Source of the DNA: Sphingopyxis sp.
GTDB taxonomy: Bacteria; Pseudomonadota; Alphaproteobacteria; Sphingomonadales; Sphingomonadaceae
DNA length: 44,834 nt
Reading direction: 5' to 3'
Assembly: GCA_030148985.1 (NCBI GenBank)
Contig: JASBSJ010000076.1
Coordinates: forward strand, 1-44,834
The notes beneath the pieces are model-generated. The model made no database searches. It worked only from the letters and a program-made list of their open reading frames with translations, and was not told the DNA's origin. The number at the start of each line of letters is the position of its first letter. The first letter of the stretch is position 1. The position numbers and the translations under genes are program-made. Below, piece by piece: positions 24,721 through 32,526 of the stretch.

Positions 24721-26352
24721 TCAATTGGTCCAATAGATATAATCCTGCCCGTCCTGCCACGGCGCGTTCAGCGGCACGTCGATGCGCACGGGCCCTTCGA
24801 TCAGCCCCGGCCAGATCGGTTTGGCCATGTCCTTGTTCTGCGCGTCGATCATCGCGCGAAGCTCGGCGACGCGCGCGGGTTCGCGCGCCGACAGGTCGGT
24901 CTGCTCGGTCGGATCGGCGGCAAGGTTATAGAGGCGCGCCTGTTCGGGCCGCTTCGTCACCTGCAATTTCCAGTCGCCCGCGCGCACCGCGCGGTAATCG
25001 CCCGAACGCCAGAACATCGCCTGCCGTCTGGCGGGTCCGGACAATATATCCTCGCTGTCGATCATCCGGCCCGCGGGCAGCGACGCGCCCACCGCCGCGG
25101 CAATCGTCGCAAAGATGTCGAGATGCCCCGTCACGTCCGCGCGCGCGGTCGCCGGCGCGATGCGCGCGGGCCAGCGCATGAACAAGGGCGCGCGGATGCC
25201 GCCTTCGAAAAAAGTCGCTTTCCACCCGCGGAACGGCGCATTCAGCCCCGGCATCCCATTGTACCAGGCGCCGCCATTGTCGCTGGTAAAGATCACGAGC
25301 GTATTGTCGTCGATCCCGGCCTCCTTCAGCTTGGCCATCACGTCACCGATCCGCCGGTCCATCTGCGCGATCATCGCGCCATAGACGCGCGTCTTGTGAT
25401 CCTTGATCGCCGACAGCTTGTCATAATCGGCGCGCGTCGCCTGCAATGGCGTGTGCGGCGCGGTGAAGGCCAGATACAGGAAAAACGGTCGGTTGCGGTT
25501 CGCCTCGATCGCCTTGATCGCCTCGTCGGCGAAATAGTCGGTCATATGCCCCTTCGCGGCAAAGCGCTTGCTGCCGTTGAAGGTCACCGCGTGGCGCAGG
25601 TTGGCCCAGATGAAACGGTCGATCGGATCCCACGGCAGCTTGGCGTTGACCGCATCGGGATCGTCCTCGGGCAGCAGCATCGCCGCGCCCGCGAGCACCG
25701 CAAGGCTTTCGTCGAATCCTTGGCCCTGCGGCTGCAATTCGGGCGCCTCGCCCAGATGCCATTTGCCGATATGGACCGTGTGATAGCCCGCGGCTTTCAC
25801 CGCCTCGGCAATCGTCACCTCGCCCGCGGGCACGCCCATCTGCGGATAGGGCGGAATGTCGGGGGTCACCAGCTCGTCGTGAAAGATCGCGCGGTGCGGC
25901 CCGACACCCTCGCCATGCGCCAGATTTTCGGCGAACTCGATCGGCACCGCGGTAAATTCAAAGCCAAAGCGCGTCGGATAGCGCCCCGTCATCATCGCCG
26001 CGCGCGAGGGCGAGCAGGTCGCGTTCGCGGCATAGGCGGTGGTGAAATTCACCCCCTCGCGCGCCAGCGCGTCGATATTCGGCGTCTTGACGATCCCCGC
26101 GACGCCGCCGCCGTTCAGGCTGATGTCGTTATAACCCAGGTCATCCGCGACGATCAGGATGATGTTCGGCGGCCGCTCGCCCTCCGGCGCCGTCGCTGGC
26201 CCCTGCTTCCACACGATCGCCCGGTTCGGCTGCACCGGGTCGCGCCAGTCCTGGATCAGGCCGGGCAGGCGATATTTGTTCGTGTCAAAGGCCCAATAGC
26301 CGCCGACCGCCGCCAACGTCAGCGCTCCCAAAGCCACCCATGTTTTCGCCAT
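24721..26352 (-). CDS. arylsulfatase-type sulfatase 1, N-terminally anchored
   Basis: Type I sulfatase of 543 residues that hydrolyses sulfate esters. An N-terminal hydrophobic segment (MAKTWVALGALTLAAVGGYW) followed by FDTNKY lacks a clear cleavage site, so the enzyme is probably anchored to the inner membrane facing the periplasm. Metal ligands are in ADDLGYND. The formylglycine motif is C113-SPSR followed by AAMMTGRYP. GKWHLG and TSDNGG complete the active site. All key residues are present. It is divergent from the TetR-FGE pair, which would supply the maturation enzyme. The substrate is unknown. Confidence 0.95.
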   Translation of the reverse strand: MAKTWVALGALTLAAVGGYWAFDTNKYRLPGLIQDWRDPVQPNRAIVWKQGPATAPEGERPPNIILIVADDLGYNDISLNGGGVAGIVKTPNIDALAREGVNFTTAYAANATCSPSRAAMMTGRYPTRFGFEFTAVPIEFAENLAHGEGVGPHRAIFHDELVTPDIPPYPQMGVPAGEVTIAEAVKAAGYHTVHIGKWHLGEAPELQPQGQGFDESLAVLAGAAMLLPEDDPDAVNAKLPWDPIDRFIWANLRHAVTFNGSKRFAAKGHMTDYFADEAIKAIEANRNRPFFLYLAFTAPHTPLQATRADYDKLSAIKDHKTRVYGAMIAQMDRRIGDVMAKLKEAGIDDNTLVIFTSDNGGAWYNGMPGLNAPFRGWKATFFEGGIRAPLFMRWPARIAPATARADVTGHLDIFATIAAAVGASLPAGRMIDSEDILSGPARRQAMFWRSGDYRAVRAGDWKLQVTKRPEQARLYNLAADPTEQTDLSAREPARVAELRAMIDAQNKDMAKPIWPGLIEGPVRIDVPLNAPWQDGQDYIYWTN

Positions 26353-26395
26353 GCCCGCTCCCCTCGCCCGTCGCTTCGCCTTGCGTCGAAACTAT

Positions 26396-26412
26396 TGACA
26401 CTATATGTGTCA
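26396..26412. promoter_or_regulatory. candidate TetR operator between sulfatase 1 and TetR
   Basis: Perfect inverted repeat TGACAC-TATAT-GTGTCA of 17 bp in the 124-bp divergent gap. A leftward TATAAT (plus 26412-26417) abuts it, and a rightward TTGACA (26395-26400) overlaps it, so a bound repressor could block both sides. No good partner hexamers were found, so the promoters are weakly supported. Confidence 0.55.
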
Positions 26413-26476
26413 TTATATTCACCGAAATGCAAGATTGTTTGACGTCGGCGGCGCGCTGGGCCAGCGAAGGGATGCA

Positions 26477-27100
26477 ATGACGACCGGGGTGAGGAAATCG
26501 AAAGCGGCGCGCGGCGGCGCCGAGCGGATCGACGGGCGCCGTGCGCGCAGCCGGTCGAGCCACAGGCGCATCGTCGAGGCGATGATGGAGCTGATCGTCG
26601 CGGGTGATTTGTCGCCGAGCGCGGCGCGCGTTGCCGAGGAAGCGGGCATCGGCCTGCGCACCGTGTTCCGCCATTTCGACGATATGGACGCGCTCTATTC
26701 GGAAATTACCGCGACGGTCACCGACCGCGTGATGCCGATCGTCACGGCGCCCTATCCCGACCAGCCGTGGCGCGCCAATGTCCGCGAACTGGTGCGGCGC
26801 CGCATCCGCGTCTTTGAAACGACACTGCCCTTCCGCCTCGCCGCGAACATCAAACGCTATCAGTCGCCCTTCCTGATGGGGCAATATAGCCGCGTCGTGA
26901 TGCTCGAACGCGAGCTGATCCTGCGCCTGCTCCCCGGTCCTGTGCTCACCGACCGCATCACCGTCGAGGCGCTGTGCGCGGCGCTCTCCTTCCACAATTG
27001 GCGCACGCTGCGCCACGACCAGGGCCTGGCTGCCGAGGAAGCGGGCGAAGTACTGGGCCATATGGTCGAGGCGCTGCTGGCGAGGGTGGCCGACGAATGA
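26477..27100 (+). CDS. TetR-family regulator of the sulfatase locus
   Basis: TetR-like protein of 207 residues. The DNA-binding domain covers residues about 28-75: RRIVEAMMELIVAGDLSPSA, RVAEEAGIGLRTVFRHFDDM, DALYSEI. The ligand domain that follows has no recognisable subfamily signature. The ATG at 26477 is preferred; an upstream ATG at 26405 lies within the operator. Its stop overlaps the FGE start as ATGA, so regulator and maturation enzyme are translated together. The likely role is to sense a sulfated substrate or its product; this is inferred from context. Confidence 0.9.
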   Translation: MTTGVRKSKAARGGAERIDGRRARSRSSHRRIVEAMMELIVAGDLSPSAARVAEEAGIGLRTVFRHFDDMDALYSEITATVTDRVMPIVTAPYPDQPWRANVRELVRRRIRVFETTLPFRLAANIKRYQSPFLMGQYSRVVMLERELILRLLPGPVLTDRITVEALCAALSFHNWRTLRHDQGLAAEEAGEVLGHMVEALLARVADE

Positions 27101-28017
27101 TCCGCGCCGCCGCGCTGCTCGCCATCGCCACCCTCGCCGCGTGCAGCGACCGCGCCGACGCGCCGCTCGCCGAGGCAAAGCCCCCCGAATGTCCGGCGAT
27201 GCCCGCACAGGATTATGTCTGGATCCCCGGCGCCACCTTCACTCTCGGCGCCGACGCGCAGCTGCCCGAGGAAGGCCCGCCGCGCGAGGTGACCGTCGCG
27301 GGCTTCTGGATCGCGACGCACGAGGTCACCAACGCCGAATTCGCCGAATTCGTCCGCGCGACGGGCTACCGGACGCTCGCCGAGCAAGACCCGCCGCCAC
27401 TCCCCGGCGCGCCGCCCGACATGCTTGTCCCCGGATCGGCGGTGTTCACCGCGCCGACCGACGGCAATCCGAACTGGTGGCGCTGGGTCGTCGGCGCCGA
27501 GTGGCGCCACCCCGCAGGGCCCGCGACGAATATCGACGGCCGCGCCCGCGACCCGGTGGTGCAGATAGGGTTTGAGGACGCGCTCGCCTTCGCCAAATGG
27601 AAGGGCAAGGCGCTGCCGAGCGAGGAGCAATGGGAGCTCGCCGCGGCGAGCGGCGGCGCCGACCGCAATGTCCCCGTCGGCAAGGACGGCAAGCCGCGCG
27701 CCAATTTTTATCAGGGCAGCTTTCCCGTCCGCGACCTCGGCACCGATGGCTTTACGGGGCGCGCGCCGGTCGCCTGCTTTCCCGCCGACGCGCACGGCGT
27801 CCACGACCTCATCGGCAATGTCTGGGAATGGACGACGAGCGCGGCGGGCAGCGAACGCAATGTCATCAAGGGCGGCAGCTTCCTGTGCGCCGCCAATTAT
27901 TGCGCCCGCTATCGCCCCGCCGCGCGCCAGTTCCAGGAACGCAGCCTGGGAACCGACCACATCGGCTTCCGCCTGATCGACCCCGCGCGCCCGGCGCCGG
28001 ATAAGCCCGCACCGTAG
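27097..28017 (+). CDS. formylglycine-generating enzyme with lipoprotein signal
   Basis: SUMF1/FGE-type enzyme of 306 residues that oxidises the sulfatase Cys to formylglycine using O2 and copper. Family features are DYVWIPGATFTLGAD, FWIATHEVTNAEFAEFV, ALPSEEQWELAAA and LIGNVWEWT. The segment GGSFLCAANYCARYRPAARQ carries Cys264 and Cys269, matching the two active-site cysteines of human FGE, so it should be a true FGE rather than one of the many Cys-less SUMF1 proteins. The N-terminus MIRAAALLAIATLAAC is a lipoprotein signal with Cys16 and Ser at +2. That predicts a membrane-anchored periplasmic enzyme, unlike cytoplasmic bacterial FGEs. The start overlaps the TetR stop by 4 nt. Confidence 0.93.
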   Translation: MIRAAALLAIATLAACSDRADAPLAEAKPPECPAMPAQDYVWIPGATFTLGADAQLPEEGPPREVTVAGFWIATHEVTNAEFAEFVRATGYRTLAEQDPPPLPGAPPDMLVPGSAVFTAPTDGNPNWWRWVVGAEWRHPAGPATNIDGRARDPVVQIGFEDALAFAKWKGKALPSEEQWELAAASGGADRNVPVGKDGKPRANFYQGSFPVRDLGTDGFTGRAPVACFPADAHGVHDLIGNVWEWTTSAAGSERNVIKGGSFLCAANYCARYRPAARQFQERSLGTDHIGFRLIDPARPAPDKPAP

Positions 28018-28057
28018 CGACGACGGGAATGGTGGCATTCGACCGTTTGCGACCATA

Positions 28058-28219
28058 AATCCTCCCTGTGGCGAAGCCATGGGGGAGTCGCAGACGGCGC
28101 GCAGCGCCAGCGGGACCGCCGCCGAAGGCGGTGGTGGAGGGGCAGCAACGGCAGTGCCATAGCCCCTCCGTCAGCGCTTCGCGCTGCCACCTCCCCATCG
28201 CTGCGCGACAGGGAGGATT
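28058..28219. repeat. palindromic dispersed element, copy 1
   Basis: A 162-bp element bounded by perfect 12-bp inverted ends AATCCTCCCTGT / ACAGGGAGGATT. Inside are further inverted segments (GGTGGAGGGGC facing GCCCCTCCGTC; CCATGGGGGAG facing CTCCCCATCG). A second copy lies at 35464-35600. It has no coding capacity. It resembles a MITE-like or structured intergenic repeat. Confidence 0.8.
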
Positions 28220-28284
28220 GCAACTGGCAACGACCGGAAACGACCGGTTGCGGCCTTTTGTTCGAAGGATCGTGTTGAAACAAG

Positions 28285-28356
28285 ATTCGCGCAGAGGCGC
28301 AGAGATCGCAGAGTGGAAGCGCACCCCCTTTGCGATCTCTGCGCCTCTGCGCGAAT
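28285..28356 (+). repeat. 26-bp perfect hairpin, terminator-like
   Basis: Arms 28285-28310 and 28331-28356 are perfectly complementary over 26 bp (beginning ATTCGCGCAGAGGCGC), with a 20-nt loop; TTTTAT follows the right arm. The internal GCAGAGGCGCAGAG pattern is itself repetitive. It could end rightward transcription from the FGE gene, whose stop is 268 bp upstream. Confidence 0.7.
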
Positions 28357-28404
28357 TTTATAGAATGCCGCGTTTCGGCCGGTAGTTGTCGTAAGGAAAA
28401 GCCA

Positions 28405-28534
28405 GCCCCTCCCCTTCAGGGGAGGGGCAACGAAGACTTGGCAGCTTGCTGCCTAGTCGTCGTGTGGTGGGGCCTATCGGCCTCGCGCAAGGCCGATAGG
28501 CCCCACCCCAACCCCTCCCCTGAAGGGGAGGGGC
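28405..28534. repeat. nested palindrome: hairpin-hairpin-hairpin
   Basis: Three perfect hairpins in a row. The left one, 28405-28428, has GCCCCTCCCC/GGGGAGGGGC with loop TTCA. The middle one has an 18-bp stem at 28466-28483 and 28490-28507 with a 6-nt loop. The right one, 28512-28533, has CCCCTCCCC/GGGGAGGGG with loop TGAA. Left and right are reverse complements, so the whole block is also a large palindrome. With the two repeats before it, it fills the 577-bp gap between the FGE and sulfatase 2 genes, which holds no gene. Confidence 0.8.
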
Positions 28535-28594
28535 TTAGACGGCCGCAACGGCAACTAACCACCCCAAAACCGACCACAACCTCAACCACTCAGC

Positions 28595-30427
28595 CTACCC
28601 CCGCACGCGCCGCCGCCGCCGCCAGCCCCACACCAGCAACGCCAGCACGATCAACCCGCCGCCCAGCCACAGCCCGGCCTCGATCGCGCGTTTGCGCCCC
28701 TGCTGCTCCCACGCATAACGGTTGATCTGGTCCGCGGCCGTATAACCCGCGGGCATGTCGAGCACGCCGTTTGCCTTCGCATAGGCGCGGTAATCGGCCA
28801 GCATCGCCGCGAACCGATCGGGCATCGCCGCCGACAGGTCGCGCGTCTCGCCGGGATCGGTGCTGAGATCGTAAAGCCGCCATTTGCCGTCGCCGGTCGG
28901 CGGCAGGTTGCGCACCAGCTTGTAATCGCCGCGGAACAGCGCGGCATTGCCCGACAGCTCGTACCCAAGCGGCGCGTCGCCATGGACGCTTTCGGAGGCA
29001 CCCTTCAGCATCGGGACGAGGCTGCGCCCCGTCACCGGCTCGACGCTCCGCCCCTGCCATTGTCCACCGTGCAGCGGCACGTCCGCCAGCTCGGCGAGCG
29101 TCGGCAACAGGTCGGTGACATGCGCCAGCCCGTCGCTGATCGCGCCGGCCCGAATCTCGCCATATCCCGGCCAGGCGATAATCAGCGGGACGCGCAGCCC
29201 GCCCTCGGTCGCGCTGAACTTATACCCCGACAAGGGCGAGGCCGCCGCGCTCGCCCAGCCGGGTCCGATCGCCGAAAAGCTACCCCGCCGCCCGATGTTA
29301 TCGGTCGCAAGGTCATATTGCATCCCCAGGAACAGCCGGTTGCGAAACGAGCCGAACGGATTGGTCGGCTCGGCGCCATTGTCGGACAGGAAGACAAAGA
29401 TCGTATTGTCATAGTCGCCCGTCGTTTTGAGGTGCGCGACCAGCCGTCCGATCTCGCGGTCCATCGCGGTCGCCATGCCGCCATAGGCCTGCATCACGCG
29501 CACCGCCGCGGCGCGCTCGTCGGCGTCCAGTTTCTGCCAGTCGCGCGTCGTCGGCATCGTCACCATCGGCGTGCCCGCGGGCACAATGCCGAGCGCCGCC
29601 GCGCGCCGTGCTCGCGCTTCGCGCAGCGCCGTCCACCCCTCCTTGTACATCGCGGCATAGCGCGCAATGTCGCTGTCGGGCGCCTGCACCGGGATATGGT
29701 TGGCGAGGAAGTTGATCGAGGCGAGGAAGGGTTTGCCGCTCTGGCGATCCGCCTCGATATAGTCGATCATCTTTTCGACGACGAAGGTCGACGAATAATA
29801 ATCCTTGGGCAAGGTCGCGGGCTTGCCGTTCTCGGTCCAGTTCGCCTTGTCGTACAGCCCCTCGATCGGCCTTTGCTCGAAATTGTCGGCGCCCGCGTCG
29901 GCCAGGCTGAACGCGCGGTCATATCCGCGCGCTTCGGGCAGGCGCTTCGCATCGCTGCCCAGATGCCATTTGCCGGTGAGGTAGGTGCGGTATCCCGCCG
30001 CCTTCATCAACTCTGCGATCGTCACGACGCGCAGGTTCATCACCGTGTCGTAACCCGGCTTGCCGCGATGTTCGTCGGGGATCGTCTCGGGCATGTTGCC
30101 GAGGCCATTGCGGTGGTTCATCACCCCCGTCTGGAGCATCGCGCGCGTCGGCGAGCAGGAACCCGATACATGGAAATTGGAAAAGCGCATTCCCGCGCGA
30201 GCCAGCGCGTCGATATGCGGCGTCGCAATTTCGGAACCAAAAGCGCCGACGTCCGAAAAGCCCCAGTCGTCGGCGAGCAGGATGACGATATTGGGCTGGC
30301 GCGGCGCCGCCGCGCGTTGCTGTGCCTGCCCCGACGTAGCCCCCAACAAACAGGCGATGGCGATGATGGCAGCACGCCGGGACCCGCCTATGCGACCCGG
30401 TCTAGTGGTCCTCCAGCGTACTGCCAT
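28595..30427 (-). CDS. sulfatase 2 with C-terminal membrane anchor
   Basis: Type I sulfatase of 610 residues. A signal peptide with basic N-region (MAVRWRTTRPG then AAIIAIACLLGATSGQA) leads to metal-site residues in LADDWGFSD. The formylglycine motif is C91-SPTR with AMLQTG; Thr replaces the usual Ser but Cys, Pro and Arg are kept. GKWHLG and LSDNGAEPTN follow. The C-terminus has one hydrophobic helix (LWLGGGLIVLALLVWGW) and a tail of five arginines, a membrane anchor with the basic end inside. The ATG at 30427 is preferred over 30454 because the upstream promoter predicts transcription to begin near 30448. It converges with the FGE gene. Confidence 0.93.
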   Translation of the reverse strand: MAVRWRTTRPGRIGGSRRAAIIAIACLLGATSGQAQQRAAAPRQPNIVILLADDWGFSDVGAFGSEIATPHIDALARAGMRFSNFHVSGSCSPTRAMLQTGVMNHRNGLGNMPETIPDEHRGKPGYDTVMNLRVVTIAELMKAAGYRTYLTGKWHLGSDAKRLPEARGYDRAFSLADAGADNFEQRPIEGLYDKANWTENGKPATLPKDYYSSTFVVEKMIDYIEADRQSGKPFLASINFLANHIPVQAPDSDIARYAAMYKEGWTALREARARRAAALGIVPAGTPMVTMPTTRDWQKLDADERAAAVRVMQAYGGMATAMDREIGRLVAHLKTTGDYDNTIFVFLSDNGAEPTNPFGSFRNRLFLGMQYDLATDNIGRRGSFSAIGPGWASAAASPLSGYKFSATEGGLRVPLIIAWPGYGEIRAGAISDGLAHVTDLLPTLAELADVPLHGGQWQGRSVEPVTGRSLVPMLKGASESVHGDAPLGYELSGNAALFRGDYKLVRNLPPTGDGKWRLYDLSTDPGETRDLSAAMPDRFAAMLADYRAYAKANGVLDMPAGYTAADQINRYAWEQQGRKRAIEAGLWLGGGLIVLALLVWGWRRRRRVRG

Positions 30428-30454
30428 CACTCCCACCCCCAAGGGATGTGGCAT

Positions 30455-30483
30455 TTACTATGCCAATATAATGGCAAGTCAAT
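30455..30483 (-). promoter_or_regulatory. sulfatase 2 promoter with operator in spacer
   Basis: Leftward TTGACT (plus 30478-30483) and TAGTAA (plus 30455-30460) are 17 nt apart. The inverted repeat TGCCA-ATATAA-TGGCA (30461-30476) fills the spacer almost exactly. A repressor bound there would block RNA polymerase. The TGNCA half-sites resemble those of the TetR-linked palindrome at 26396, though spacing differs by one base. Confidence 0.6.
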
Positions 30484-30530
30484 GGGGTGGACGGCCGCGG
30501 TTCCGGAGCAAGATCAATTTCGACCGAATC

Positions 30531-30606
30531 GTCATCCCGGCGAAGGCCGGGATCTCGCCGGTGCATTTTTACGCGAGGTCGAGATCCCGGCCTTCGCCGG
30601 GATGAC
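30531..30606. repeat. REP-like palindrome, copy 1
   Basis: Perfect 27-bp arms at 30531-30557 and 30580-30606, core ATCCCGGCGAAGGCCGGGAT, loop 22 nt. The same core recurs at 34557 and 34606. It lies between the sulfatase 2 promoter and the crotonase stop. Palindromes with this core are common in sphingomonad intergenic DNA. Confidence 0.85.
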
Positions 30607-30651
30607 GAGACAGGGGGGGGGACGGTGTTTCGGGTCAAACCCCGATCACGC

Positions 30652-31440
30652 CTAGCGTTCGCGATATTCGGGGGCGCGCTTTTCCAGAAAAGCGGCCAGC
30701 GCCTCCTTATGGTCCTCGGTCGCCGACAGGATCACCTGCTGCCGGTCCTCGATCGCCATCGCAGCGTCCAGGCTGGGCGCGTCGATGTTGAGGTTCAGCG
30801 CCTGCTTCGACAGGCGCAGCCCATGCGGGCTCGTCGCCAGCATCTCGTCGGCAAGCGCCAGCCCGCGGTCGAGCAGCGCTTCCTCCCCGACGATCTCGCT
30901 CACCAGCCCGACGCGCAGCGCGCGCTCGGCGTCGATAAAGCGCCCGGTCAGGATCATCTCGGCGGCCAGGCTCGCGCCGACCAGCCGCGGCAGGAAATAG
31001 CTCGACGCCATGTCGCACCCGCCCAGCCCGATGCGGATATAGGCGGCGTTGCAGCGCAGCGACGGCGCGGCATAGCGCACGTCCGACGCGAGCAGCAGCG
31101 ACAGCCCGCCGCCGCACGCGGCGCCATGCCCCAGCGCGATGACCGGCTGCGGACAGGCGCGCATCTTGCGATAGATGTTGCCGATCCGCGTCTGCGTGCG
31201 CAGCGTGCGGAGCACCGGCGTTTCGTCGCCCGACCGATCCTCCTGAATATCCAGCCCTGCGCAGAAACCGCGACCCGCGCCGCGCAGGACCGCGACGCGC
31301 ACCTCCTGCCGCTCGGCGAGGCCGCCGAAATAGGCGTTGAGTTCGTCGACCAGTTCCTCGTTCAGCGCATTCAGCCGCTCGGGGCGATTGAGCGTCGCGA
31401 TCTCGACCGCGCCGCGCGCCTCGATCAGCAGCGCGCTCAC
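30652..31440 (-). CDS. enoyl-CoA hydratase/isomerase (crotonase) family
   Basis: Crotonase-fold protein of 262 residues, cytoplasmic. Features: IATLNRPERLNALNEELVDE, the oxyanion-hole segments GRGFCAGLDIQED and GHGAACGGGLSLLLASDVRY, and AYIRIGLGGCDMASSYFLPR, where Asp of GCD occupies the usual acidic site. It probably hydrates or isomerises an unsaturated acyl-CoA. The start is GTG at 31440, overlapping the SDR stop as GTGA, so the two genes are translationally coupled. Upstream reading in the same frame is antisense-like shadow sequence. Context suggests degradation of the carbon skeleton of a fatty or steroid-like compound. Confidence 0.92.
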   Translation of the reverse strand: MSALLIEARGAVEIATLNRPERLNALNEELVDELNAYFGGLAERQEVRVAVLRGAGRGFCAGLDIQEDRSGDETPVLRTLRTQTRIGNIYRKMRACPQPVIALGHGAACGGGLSLLLASDVRYAAPSLRCNAAYIRIGLGGCDMASSYFLPRLVGASLAAEMILTGRFIDAERALRVGLVSEIVGEEALLDRGLALADEMLATSPHGLRLSKQALNLNIDAPSLDAAMAIEDRQQVILSATEDHKEALAAFLEKRAPEYRER

Positions 31441-32213
31441 AAAGTCTGCCCGTCGTCGATCGTGAACACGCTCCCCGTGATGCCCGCCGCGGCGTCGGAG
31501 CAGAGCAGCAACAGCGGCGCGTGCAGGTCGCTCGCGGGGCGCATCCGCTGGCGCGGAAAGCTTTTGACCATCGCCGCGCCAGTGTCGCTTTCGAACAGCT
31601 CCGCGGTCATTTCGGATGCGAAATAGCCCGGCTGGATCACATTGACGCAAATCCCGCGCCGCGCCCATTCGCGCGCCAGCGCCTTGCCCAGATGGCGCAC
31701 CGCCGCCTTGGTCGCGCCATAGACCGATGTCGCCGGAAACACCTTCTCGGCGGTGATCGATCCGATCAGCACGATGCGCCCATGCTGCTTCTCGCGGCTT
31801 CCCGCCTGGTCGAGCCGTTTCGCGCCCTCGTTCGCGGTCAGGAACACGCCGCGGACATTGGCGGCGAGCAGGAAATCGACATCCTCGACCGACAGCCCCA
31901 TCGCCATCTTCTCGGTCGCGACGCCGGCGTTGGCGACGATCGTATCGACCGTGCCAAAGGCAGCCTCGGCGGCGTCATAGGCCGCCTTGGTCGATGCTTC
32001 GTCGGTGACGTCCATGCTCACGGCGATCGCCTGTCCGCCCGCCGCCTCGATCGCGGCCACCTGCTCGGCCAACTTGTCGGCGCGCCGCGCGGCGAGCACG
32101 ACCTTGGCCCCCGCCGCGGCGAGCGCCTTGGCAAACCCCGCGCCCAGTCCCGACGACGCCCCCGTCACCAGCGCCACGCGCCCCGTCAGATCGAACTTCG
32201 GTTGCTCGGCCAT
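31437..32213 (-). CDS. short-chain dehydrogenase/reductase
   Basis: SDR of 258 residues. The cofactor motif is VTGASSGLGAGFA and ARRADK suggests NADP preference. NAG is present in VANAGVA, catalytic Ser in IGSITAE and Tyr-Lys in YGATK. The C-terminus GSVFTIDDGQTL is typical of 3-oxoacyl/3-hydroxyacyl reductases. It likely oxidises or reduces a hydroxyl group in the same pathway as the overlapping crotonase. Confidence 0.94.
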   Translation of the reverse strand: MAEQPKFDLTGRVALVTGASSGLGAGFAKALAAAGAKVVLAARRADKLAEQVAAIEAAGGQAIAVSMDVTDEASTKAAYDAAEAAFGTVDTIVANAGVATEKMAMGLSVEDVDFLLAANVRGVFLTANEGAKRLDQAGSREKQHGRIVLIGSITAEKVFPATSVYGATKAAVRHLGKALAREWARRGICVNVIQPGYFASEMTAELFESDTGAAMVKSFPRQRMRPASDLHAPLLLLCSDAAAGITGSVFTIDDGQTL

Positions 32214-32305
32214 GCGTCTCCCTTTCCTTGGCTGGCCCGGCCTTGGCGCCGATTGACGTTTACGTCAACCGCCCGAACCGATCGACGAAAAAGCGCCGCA
32301 AGGGG

Positions 32306-32336
32306 TTGACGAATGCATTTTGTTCTCTTAATGTTC
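32306..32336 (+). promoter_or_regulatory. SOS-type promoter with LexA box
   Basis: TTGACG (32306-32311), 17-nt spacer and TAATGT (32329-32334) form a good sigma-70 promoter. Overlapping the -10 is GTTC-TCTTAAT-GTTC (32322-32336), an exact match to the GTTC-N7-GTTC pattern known for alphaproteobacterial LexA. No DNA-repair gene lies downstream; the GMC gene starts 190 bp later. The remaining gap to 32526 holds a hairpin with arms 32358-32367 and 32387-32396. Confidence 0.6.
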
Positions 32337-32341
32337 TTCTC

Positions 32342-32398
32342 GTGCACAACGAACCTCATCCCCCGTCGCGGCTGCCAAGCGCGGCGGACGGGGGATAA
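32342..32398 (+). CDS. possible leaderless 18-residue peptide
   Basis: A GTG at 32342 lies about where transcription from the SOS-type promoter would begin (7 nt after the -10) and opens an 18-codon frame (MHNEPHPPSRLPSAADGG) ending in TAA. It also spans a 10-bp hairpin ATCCCCCGTC/GACGGGGGAT. This may be chance: no family is recognised and the frame is too short to test by codon use. Confidence 0.15.
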   Translation: MHNEPHPPSRLPSAADGG

Positions 32399-32526
32399 AG
32401 GCCCCTCCTTCTTCAAATGCTTCCGGCCTGAACCCCGCGCATCGCGTGGCGATCCCGTACAATACGCCTTGCCTTCGCGCGCTATAACCCGCCATCTGGG
32501 GGCGCAGGGCAAAGGGGGCAAGGACG

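Noticed and set aside
24613-26442. 609-codon plus-strand frame over sulfatase 1
   Set aside because: Antisense shadow; the sulfatase has the complete formylglycine motif and metal ligands.
28058-28534. CRISPR array
   Set aside because: The repeats are inverted, not direct with regular unique spacers, and no cas genes are present.
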